A stretch of 41,780 nt of DNA from positions 1 through 41,780 of the forward strand of contig JAFMFB010000021.1 in the NCBI GenBank assembly GCA_017856435.1, in the 5' to 3' direction. Origin of the DNA: Burkholderiaceae bacterium. Lineage in GTDB: Bacteria > Pseudomonadota > Gammaproteobacteria > Burkholderiales > Burkholderiaceae_C. Below are positions 1-6,420 of this stretch, in pieces. A program made the position numbers and the translations under genes. The notes below the pieces were generated by a model. The model searched no databases and was not told the origin of the DNA. It worked only from the letters and a program-made list of their open reading frames with translations. Every line of letters starts with the position of its first letter. Positions within the stretch are counted from its first letter, which is position 1.

Positions 1-40
1 GCCAGCGTTCAATCTGAGCCAGGATCAAACTCTATAGTTC
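1..40 (-). rRNA. rrs: 16S ribosomal RNA, 5' end only (runs off the left edge)
   Basis: Read on the minus strand, these bases are the first 40 or so nucleotides of 16S rRNA, including the universal AGAGTTTGATCCTGGCTCAG primer site followed by ATTGAACGCTGGC. The form with CCTGGC and ATTGAACGC fits betaproteobacteria. Transcription runs leftward out of the window, so only the 5' tip is present. The mature 5' end is placed near position 40 by analogy with related 16S genes and may be off by a few bases. The rest of the rRNA operon (tRNAs, 23S, 5S) should lie to the left. Confidence 0.95.
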
Positions 41-252
41 GATCTTGAATTTTTTGCTCTTTCGAGCCACTCATAAAAACGGAATTGAAGTGAACTTCAC
101 TTCTATTCTCATGAGCGTTTAAGTGCTATGCACTTGTTCCGAAGAACTTGGCAATCGCTTTTAAACGCCCACGCTTATCGGCTGTATGTTTTTAATGAAC
201 AGACAAACAGGCAGTTGCCTGAATTTTCCCGCTGCGATCAGCGAAGCCTTAG

Positions 253-280
253 ATTGTAGCACACATTTTTTATCTGTTTC
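253..280 (-). promoter_or_regulatory. candidate second rRNA promoter P2
   Basis: On the minus strand TACAAT (258-253) sits in almost the same context as the P1 -10 box: GCTAGAATTTCAGGCTCTGC at P1 against GCTACAATCTAAGGCTTCGC here. The matching -35 is poor (GAAACA at 280-275, 16 bp spacer). The shared -10 and discriminator sequence suggests a tandem P1/P2 arrangement, but the weak -35 leaves this uncertain. Confidence 0.4.
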
Positions 281-372
281 CAAACTAAATTAAAAAATTT
301 AGCTTTTTTTGCACGTCGCTTCTTGGTCCTACATCTAATGCGGGGAGGCGCCAGATTTGTGCAGAGCCTGAA

Positions 373-400
373 ATTCTAGCATGCTTTTTTCTACGGTCAA
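373..400 (-). promoter_or_regulatory. rRNA promoter P1 (upstream)
   Basis: Read on the minus strand, TTGACC (400-395) and TAGAAT (378-373) are separated by 16 bp, a strong sigma-70 match with the short spacer typical of rRNA promoters. The -10 is preceded by GC and followed by a GC-containing discriminator. The sequence upstream of the -35 contains A-rich patches that could act as an UP element. The expected start point is near 366, about 325 nt upstream of the 16S 5' end. Confidence 0.7.
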
Positions 401-599
401 GTCTTTTTGTCAGTTTCCTTGAAGCAACCTCACTTTTCATGCCCGCATTCACCGGCCGCAACCCCTTATGCAGAGCTGATCAATTCACTTGGTAGGATGC
501 CCCTGAGTAGAGACAATAAAACTGAGGCTTGAGCTCATCCAAACCACCTTCTTCGTAATTCTGGACTGGAAGACCCAATCCAATCAAAACCAATCAGAA

Positions 600-2486
600 A
601 TGACCATTTTGAACCTGCTGAACGCAGAACTTGCCTTTGGCAGTGCGCCTCTTCTTGACCATGTCAGTTTGGCAGTCCATGAAGGGGATAGAGTTGGCCT
701 GATCGGGCGCAACGGCGCTGGAAAATCCTCGCTGCTCAGGATTCTTGCCGGATTGGAAAAGCCTGATGCAGGTGAATTGATTGTTCGGCAGCAGATACGG
801 ATCGCCTATGTCGCCCAGGAACCGAGGCTAAATCCAGATCAAACCATCTTTGATTCTGTTTGTGAAGGTTTGACCGATATTCAGAAGCTCATCGAACAGT
901 ACGTAGCTGGCGCGGAAAATTCGGCTGCCATACTGGCCCAAATCGAGTCTCAGGACGGATGGAATTGGCAACAACGTGTTGAAGAGACACTGGATAGACT
1001 TCGGCTTGACAAATCGCTGCGGGTTGGCAACCTCTCGGGGGGCTTGCGAAAAAGGGTGGCGCTTGCGCAGGCACTGGTGGCGCGACCCGAGGTCCTGCTT
1101 CTGGATGAGCCCACTAATCATCTCGACCTTGATTCCATTAACTGGCTGGAAGGACTCCTGCTCGACTTCCAGGGCAGTGTTGTTGTCATCACGCATGATC
1201 GCGCTTTTCTTGATCGAATCGCCACCCGCATGCTTGAACTGGATCGCGGAAATTTGCGCGCCTACAGCGGCAACTACTCCAGCTACCAGAAACAAAAGCA
1301 AATTCAGTTAGAGCAGGAGGCGCTGCTCAACGCCAAAGCCGACAAGTTGCTGGCCCAGGAAGAGGCCTGGGTTCGACAAGGCGTGGAAGCCCGTCGGACA
1401 AGAAGTCAGAGCAGGGTGGCTAGGCTTGAACAACTCAGAGCTCTGCGGGTGGCACGGAGAAACGCCATAGGAAACGTTGAAATGAGACTGGACTCAGGCT
1501 CTATCGGCGGAAAAGTTGTGGCCGAACTCGACAATATCAGCAAATCATTTGACGGCATGCCCATCGTCAAAGATTTCTCAGCCACCATTTTGCGTGGCGA
1601 CAAAGTTGGCTTGATCGGGCCGAACGGTTCCGGCAAGACCACCTTGCTCAAGCTGATTCTTGGTGAACTGCAAGCCGACCATGGACGGGTGAGACTTGGC
1701 GCAAGGCTAGATGTGGCTTATTTCGATCAAATGCGGGACGCTTTGAACCTGGACACCACCTTGGAGGACTTCATCAGCCCCGGTAGCGAATGGATTGAAA
1801 TTAATGGCAAGCGCCAACATGTCAACAGCTACCTTTCAGACTTTTTGTTTTCACCCGCCAGGGCACGCTCGCCGATTCGTTCTTTGTCTGGCGGGGAACG
1901 TAATCGGCTCCTGCTGGCACGCCTGTTTGCCCGACCAGCAAATGTGCTTGTCCTGGATGAGCCAACCAACGACCTAGATATTGACACGCTGGAAATGTTG
2001 GAAGAACTTTTGCAAAGCTACCAGGGAACTGTCTTCATCGTCAGCCATGATCGTGCCTTCATGGACAACGTGGTCACTAGTGCCATCGCTTTCGATGGAC
2101 AGGCCTGTTGGCGAGAATATGAGGGAGACCTCGGAGATTGGCTGGTCCAAGCTGAGCGGCGGCGGAACTGGGAACAAGCCGGAATCAAACCCGCAAGTCC
2201 TCAGACACCGAAAGCCCCACAGACTCCAACACTTGCCAAGCCAAATGAAGACAACTCGCCTCGAAGGAAGTTGAACTATAAAGAGCAACAGGAACTCATC
2301 AATTTGCCCAACAAGATCGACCAACTAGAGCAGGAGCAATTGAAAATTCGGGCAAGTTTGTCAGACCCAGAGATTTATCGACGTGATCCTCATCTCGCAG
2401 CCAAGCAACACGAACGTGACGCGGCCATTGAGGCAGAACTGATGGACGCACTCGTACGGTGGGAAGAACTGGCTGCACGACAATAA
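600..2486 (+). CDS. uup: ABC-F ATPase Uup
   Basis: A 628-residue soluble tandem ATPase without membrane domains, close in length to E. coli Uup (about 635). The first nucleotide-binding domain has Walker A GRNGAGKS (36-43), signature LSGG (145-148) and DEPTNHLD (169-176). The second has GPNGSGKT (340-347), LSGGE (429-433) and DEPTNDLD (453-460). A charged, basic linker lies between them (about 230-290). The Pro/Thr stretch near 531-550 leads into a C-terminal coiled coil (about 555-625), the Uup DNA-binding tail, which separates Uup from ettA-type paralogues. Family knowledge: Uup acts at the ribosome and influences precise excision of transposons and branched DNA intermediates. It is the first gene of a tight plus-strand operon, with the next start 4 nt after its stop. 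No strong ribosome-binding site is visible before the ATG at 600. Confidence 0.93.
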   Translation: MTILNLLNAELAFGSAPLLDHVSLAVHEGDRVGLIGRNGAGKSSLLRILAGLEKPDAGELIVRQQIRIAYVAQEPRLNPDQTIFDSVCEGLTDIQKLIEQYVAGAENSAAILAQIESQDGWNWQQRVEETLDRLRLDKSLRVGNLSGGLRKRVALAQALVARPEVLLLDEPTNHLDLDSINWLEGLLLDFQGSVVVITHDRAFLDRIATRMLELDRGNLRAYSGNYSSYQKQKQIQLEQEALLNAKADKLLAQEEAWVRQGVEARRTRSQSRVARLEQLRALRVARRNAIGNVEMRLDSGSIGGKVVAELDNISKSFDGMPIVKDFSATILRGDKVGLIGPNGSGKTTLLKLILGELQADHGRVRLGARLDVAYFDQMRDALNLDTTLEDFISPGSEWIEINGKRQHVNSYLSDFLFSPARARSPIRSLSGGERNRLLLARLFARPANVLVLDEPTNDLDIDTLEMLEELLQSYQGTVFIVSHDRAFMDNVVTSAIAFDGQACWREYEGDLGDWLVQAERRRNWEQAGIKPASPQTPKAPQTPTLAKPNEDNSPRRKLNYKEQQELINLPNKIDQLEQEQLKIRASLSDPEIYRRDPHLAAKQHERDAAIEAELMDALVRWEELAARQ

Positions 2487-2490
2487 TCCC

Positions 2491-3159
2491 ATGGGCAATC
2501 TCTTTCTCGTCCGCCATGCGCAGGCCTCTTTTGGCGCTGAAAACTACGACCAGTTGAGCGACCTTGGACTTCGCCAAAGTATTCGATTGGGTCAGTATTG
2601 GCGCGCAAAAGGTCTGGTTTTTAACGCCGTTATTACAGGCACCCTGCTGCGCCACGCCCAGACCTGGGCTGGGATTGCGCAAGGCGCAGGATTTTCGCTC
2701 CAGGCCGAAATCGTTTCAGGTCTTGACGAATATGACAGTCAGGCCGTCATTCAAGCTGTTCATCCTGAGCCCCTGCCAACGCCAGATACACCTGAGCTTT
2801 ACAGGCAACATTTTCGATTGCTCCGGCAGGGACTTAACGAGTGGATGTTGGGTCGTCTTCATCCGCACAAGATGGCAACCTGGCAGGAATTTCTATCGGG
2901 CATTACCCAGGTTCTGGACTGGATAAGGGAAAGTCAACAAGGCAATGTGCTGGTGATCTCAAGTGGCGGCCCCATCTCGTCGGCAATCGGGCATGTGCTT
3001 GGTGCGCCAACAGAGTCAATAGTTGAACTCAACCTGCGAATCCGCAACAGCTCGGTTTCCGAGCTCATTTTCAGCCCCAAACGGTATTCATTACTCAGCT
3101 ACAACACCCTACCACACCTGGATTCAACCGAACACAAAGACTGGGTCACCTATGCCTGA
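2491..3159 (+). CDS. histidine phosphatase superfamily protein, second catalytic His replaced
   Basis: A 222-residue cytoplasmic protein of the phosphoglycerate-mutase/histidine-phosphatase fold. The phosphate-accepting motif is at the N-terminus (LVRHAQ, R8 and H9). A second phosphate-binding arginine lies in TGTLLRHAQ (R54), and an acidic residue follows at E80. The motif that normally reads SHGG is SSGG here (157-160), so the second active-site histidine is Ser158. The flanking ISSGGPIS looks intact, so this is probably a subfamily trait rather than damage. Substrate unknown; low-level phosphatase or a binding role are both possible. It starts 4 nt after uup and its stop overlaps the slyX start by 8 nt, so the three genes are likely co-translated. 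Confidence 0.85.
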   Translation: MGNLFLVRHAQASFGAENYDQLSDLGLRQSIRLGQYWRAKGLVFNAVITGTLLRHAQTWAGIAQGAGFSLQAEIVSGLDEYDSQAVIQAVHPEPLPTPDTPELYRQHFRLLRQGLNEWMLGRLHPHKMATWQEFLSGITQVLDWIRESQQGNVLVISSGGPISSAIGHVLGAPTESIVELNLRIRNSSVSELIFSPKRYSLLSYNTLPHLDSTEHKDWVTYA

Positions 3160-3373
3160 CATACCCGGACTGCTCGAGAACCGACTCGTCGAGCTTGAAA
3201 TCAAGACCAGCTTTGCTGAAGACATGCTGGATCAGCTGAACCAGGAGATCTTTCGTCAGCAACAGCAAATTGACCGACTGACGCGCGAACTGGCCGCCCT
3301 TTCCGCTCAAATCAAGTTGAGCGGCGAAACACCGACTGGGAATCTGCGAGACGATTTACCCCCGCATTACTGA
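3152..3373 (+). CDS. slyX: SlyX family protein
   Basis: A 73-residue protein, almost the same length as E. coli SlyX (72). It is a heptad-like coiled coil through about residue 55 (ENRLVELEIKTSFAEDML and the following QEIFRQQQQIDRLTREL). The polar tail ends in DDLPPHY, and the closing PPHY is the SlyX hallmark. The ATG at 3152 was chosen because it gives the family length and overlaps the preceding stop. The frame is open upstream to 3023, but that part is the neighbour's coding DNA. Function in the cell is not known; the name comes from linkage to slyD in enterobacteria. It is the last gene of the uup operon and convergent with the creatininase gene. Confidence 0.88.
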   Translation: MPDIPGLLENRLVELEIKTSFAEDMLDQLNQEIFRQQQQIDRLTRELAALSAQIKLSGETPTGNLRDDLPPHY

Positions 3374-3414
3374 ATGGCCTTGGAGATTTCAGAACCTAGC
3401 CTCCAGGAGGAAAT

Positions 3415-4293
3415 TTAACCTTGGTTTTGACGCAACACACCCCCTGGAAGGTGGTCTATCTCGATCAGTAATTTTGCCAAGCTGGCTCCAGCCGCGGTCA
3501 GCAAATTCTTGCCCAGCCTTTCGCTGGCGGCCAACGCGTTGCCAGCCGCCCCCAAGGGGTTGTAGTCTTGCATCTGCCAAGCCAATTTGGCACTTTTGCC
3601 GTTTCCAAGAACCTCATATTCCCGCGCTCTCTGGCGTGAAGTGGACTCAAAATTCTGTGCCAGCTCCATACGAACGCACGTCGGCTGGAGCGCCAACATC
3701 ATTGAGGTCTCCACCTGCCCCGCGTGGACGCCAAAGCGACGCTCATCCGAAGAAATGGCATCCCCGGATTTTCCTAATGGCAGATCAAACCAGCTTGTGC
3801 TGTAAACCAGCATGCCCAGGCGCGCGCGTAGCGCTCGCCCGACGACATCCATAAGCCCCACATGACCCCCATGGGCATTGAAAAAAACCAGCTTTTTCAC
3901 GCCAGCTCTAGCCACTGACTCACCAATCTCAGTCCACAGACCGATTACGGTTTCTGCTGACAAGCTCAGCGTCCCAGGAAATGATTGATGCTCAGGACTG
4001 AAGCCCACGGCAAGTGGCGGAAGGAAAAGCACCGGCAAGTCGGTCGGAAGGTGAGGAATTGCGGCCTTCAGCACACCGGTTACCAGGTCGGTGTCCACAC
4101 TGAGGGGAAGATGCGGGCCGTGCTGCTCAGTGGCGCCCAGCGGCAAGACTGCAATGGCTCGTGCCAGATCCATGCCGGCAAAATCATTGGTGCTCAAATC
4201 AGCCCAAAAATGCGAACGGACCACAGGGTCGCTGCCCTTGTCTTTGCTTTTGCCGATCTTTTTGCGTGGCTTTTTGCTATTGCTTGCGCTCAT
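3415..4293 (-). CDS. creatininase family amidohydrolase
   Basis: A 292-residue protein of the creatininase/creatinine amidohydrolase family, a metal-dependent amide hydrolase fold. The metal ligands are visible in LGATEQHGPHLPLSVDTD (E56, H58, H61, D67), FFNAHGGH (H141, H144) and GVHAGQVET (H190, E195). The first 25 or so residues are a Lys/Ser-rich extension before the domain. The substrate cannot be read from sequence; known relatives act on creatinine, formamide intermediates of riboflavin/F420 synthesis, or peptides (MftE of mycofactocin). It lies 9 nt downstream of the radical SAM gene on the same strand, so the two are almost certainly one transcript. Role in partnership with that enzyme is inference. 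Confidence 0.87.
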   Translation of the reverse strand: MSASNSKKPRKKIGKSKDKGSDPVVRSHFWADLSTNDFAGMDLARAIAVLPLGATEQHGPHLPLSVDTDLVTGVLKAAIPHLPTDLPVLFLPPLAVGFSPEHQSFPGTLSLSAETVIGLWTEIGESVARAGVKKLVFFNAHGGHVGLMDVVGRALRARLGMLVYSTSWFDLPLGKSGDAISSDERRFGVHAGQVETSMMLALQPTCVRMELAQNFESTSRQRAREYEVLGNGKSAKLAWQMQDYNPLGAAGNALAASERLGKNLLTAAGASLAKLLIEIDHLPGGVLRQNQG

Positions 4294-4302
4294 GGGTCTA
4301 TC

Positions 4303-5892
4303 TTAGCCTTGGGTGATCAACTTGTTCCGCGATTGCCTGAATGAGCGCTTGCGCGCTTGAGCCTCCAACTTGACCGGTTGGTTGCGGAGTAATTGACGCA
4401 AACTTTTTGGGCTGGCCCTGGCTCCGCTTGCCAAATAGTCTGACAACAAGCTGCTGCGCACATTTTCTACGTCCAGTGATCGAACATCGGTCAGGTACTC
4501 ATAGACAGCATCCACCAATTGCTCGGGCGTCAAATTTGCTGTTTCGCCCACTTGCTTCCATAGCCAGTCTGAAAAATCAGAAAAGGCGGCATAAGCAGAT
4601 AAGCCATCGGTCAGCAGTCGAAGGGACTGATTAAACCGGCCCGAATTAGCCACCAGGTCCCAATACCGCGCAAGGCGGGTAAAGCGCCTGATTTCTTCTG
4701 CCGACACTGCTGCGCTTTGTAAGACGGCGTAGGGCGGCTTCTCACTGTAGATCATTCCATGCGAACGATCGTGGCGGGCGATCGGGGTCCCACGCAGCCG
4801 CTTGAGCAGGCCCAATTGAATTTCATGGGGCCCCAGCGCATAAAGTCGGTCAAAGCCGCGCGCGAAGCTACTGGCAGATTCTCCCGGGAGGCCGAATATC
4901 AGATCAGCATGGAGATGCGCGCTGCTGTTTTCAACCAACCATCCTATGTTTGCAATGGTTTTGTCATTGTTCTGTTTACGTGAGATCAGGCTTTGCACTT
5001 CGACATTGAAAGTTTGAACGCCCACCTCGAACTGAAGCACGCCCGGCGGAAACCTGACGATCAGATCCTTTAGCCGCTCAGGCAAATAATCAGGTATCAC
5101 CTCAAAATGAACCGTCAGGTCAGGGCTTAATCGATCAAGAAAGAACTGCAGGATACGCAGGGAGTTCTCAACTTTAAGGTTGAAGGTACGGTCAACAAAT
5201 TTGAATTGACGAGCACCACGGTCAAACAGCCGGCTGATTTCAGCCAAAAACCTGTCCAGATCAAAGGGCCAGGCCGTCTTGTCCAGGGAGCTTAGACAAA
5301 ACTCGCATTTGAAAGGGCATCCACGCGAGGCCTCCACATAAAGAATCCGATGGTCCAAGTCTTCATCACGGAACTGGCCATAGGGTAATTCGATTTCATC
5401 CAGGGGCAATTGCTCACCCAGAATGATTTTGGCAGGCCCCAACGGGTTCAATCGCTTGTCCACTGACTCAGGTGCTCCTGCTGACGACAACAATTGAAGG
5501 CATAGCTTTGGGAAACTCACCTCCCCCCAACCGGTGATGACATGGTCAGCCAGGGCAACAATCTCCTGCACCTCGGTTTCATGACTGACCTCGGGACCTC
5601 CCAGAATCACTTTGATTGTTGGCCGTAAAGTTTTTATTTGACGTATCACCTCAAGAGTCTGCGACACATTCCAGATGTAGACGCCAAAACCGATAATGGC
5701 AGGGTCAAGCGCCAGCAATTCTTGAACCACTTCTTGCCGGTTTCTGGATATCGTGAATTCCTTCAGCACGCTCCGGTCTCGCAATTCTTGACTTCCATAC
5801 TTGGCCAAATTGGCCATCAGGTAGCGCAGACCCAGCGATGCGTGGATGTACTTGGCGTTTAGCGTCGTTAGAACAACCGCGGCTTTTGTCAT
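4303..5892 (-). CDS. B12-binding domain radical SAM protein (DUF4080-like)
   Basis: A 529-residue protein. Residues 1-135 form a Rossmann-like cobalamin-binding domain, with TLNAKYIHASLGLRYL at the start and GGPEVSHE near 98-105. The radical SAM core follows with the cluster motif GCPFKCEFC (C192, C196, C199). Later strands include FEVGVQTF and HADLIFGLPGE, typical of the SPASM-free B12-radical-SAM group. The C-terminal 140 residues are helical and resemble the DUF4080 tail. Members of this class often methylate or rearrange unactivated carbons, but the substrate is unknown. Its ATG at 5892 overlaps, as ATGA, the stop codon of a frame left from a broken cfa gene. The creatininase gene follows after 9 nt. 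Confidence 0.85.
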   Translation of the reverse strand: MTKAAVVLTTLNAKYIHASLGLRYLMANLAKYGSQELRDRSVLKEFTISRNRQEVVQELLALDPAIIGFGVYIWNVSQTLEVIRQIKTLRPTIKVILGGPEVSHETEVQEIVALADHVITGWGEVSFPKLCLQLLSSAGAPESVDKRLNPLGPAKIILGEQLPLDEIELPYGQFRDEDLDHRILYVEASRGCPFKCEFCLSSLDKTAWPFDLDRFLAEISRLFDRGARQFKFVDRTFNLKVENSLRILQFFLDRLSPDLTVHFEVIPDYLPERLKDLIVRFPPGVLQFEVGVQTFNVEVQSLISRKQNNDKTIANIGWLVENSSAHLHADLIFGLPGESASSFARGFDRLYALGPHEIQLGLLKRLRGTPIARHDRSHGMIYSEKPPYAVLQSAAVSAEEIRRFTRLARYWDLVANSGRFNQSLRLLTDGLSAYAAFSDFSDWLWKQVGETANLTPEQLVDAVYEYLTDVRSLDVENVRSSLLSDYLASGARASPKSLRQLLRNQPVKLEAQARKRSFRQSRNKLITQG

Positions 5893-6190
5893 GCCGGCAT
5901 TATCAGCGGGCAGGATGGGATGCCTGAAAATAGATTCAGCGACGTTACTCTGGCTGGATCCAGCCAGGCTTGATAAATCTCGTTGGAGACATCGTAGTGG
6001 TACTCGATTGCCGTCTTGCCCCTGACCTGGGTGTGGCTGAAATAGCGCACGAACCGGGTACGCTTTTGCTCGGATGCACCTCCCGGCTCGGCGAGCCGAT
6101 GTGCCATGTCCAGCATATCCTGGATGTCAGCCTAAACATCTATGCAGCCCACAGCTTTTTGGCTCAGTGCGAGGGCGTCGCTTACAAGCC
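5889..6190 (-). pseudogene. remnant of cyclopropane-fatty-acyl-phospholipid synthase gene
   Basis: On the minus strand a frame reads as an internal slice of a CFA synthase: ADIQDMLDMAHRLAEPGG, then RFVRYFSHTQVRGKTAIEYH followed by YDVSNEIYQAWLDPARV. The YHYDVSN(E)xYxxWLD block is the junction of the N-terminal domain and SAM-binding domain of this family. Similarity stops after ARV (near 5940), exactly where YSCAYF would be expected, so the whole catalytic domain is gone. Upstream the frame continues as SDALALSQKAVGCIDV, then hits an in-frame TAG (6134-6132) at a position usually occupied by Glu. About 90 of roughly 400 residues survive. A 75-codon open stretch (start 6116) remains and ends on the radical SAM start codon. 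Confidence 0.75.
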
Positions 6191-6329
6191 AGCCCCCATT
6201 TTCTCCCTTGCGAGTTAACATCCACCATCGGACGCGCTTTATAAGTGTCTACAGAAATCTAGGTAGCGAATGTTTTTTTGTGGTCTATCAACCCTTGGCT
6301 CCCTTTTCAGGTGATTACCCCCTTTTTTC

Positions 6330-6357
6330 TTGACCCATATTGCTTACTGGGTATTTT
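6330..6357 (+). promoter_or_regulatory. candidate promoter for the DsbD-like operon
   Basis: TTGACC (6330-6335) and TATTTT (6352-6357) are separated by 16 bp in an AT-rich stretch about 65 nt before the start codon at 6421. The -35 is strong and the -10 moderate. The surrounding 6191-6420 holds no other recognisable feature apart from the end of the cfa remnant. Confidence 0.4.
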
Positions 6358-6420
6358 TATGCCAACCTGGATCTGCTCAAGCAACAGATGCACCTATTTC
6401 AATCCATTTGATACAACTTC

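Larger units (their letters stand above)
41..599 (-). other. 16S rRNA leader and upstream region, no protein gene
   Basis: This 560-base stretch between the 16S 5' end and uup contains no credible coding frame. On the minus strand it carries two candidate promoters (listed separately) and a long AT-rich leader of at least 200 nt. Such a leader is expected to hold the RNase III processing stem and antitermination signals. I looked for a canonical boxA on the minus strand and did not find a clear one. The part nearest uup must also hold the uup promoter; I see only weak matches there (TTGGTA then GACAAT with 17 bp between them). Confidence 0.6.

Noticed and set aside
828-1301. A 157-codon minus-strand frame inside uup
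   Set aside because: Entirely within the first ATPase domain of uup; no recognisable protein.
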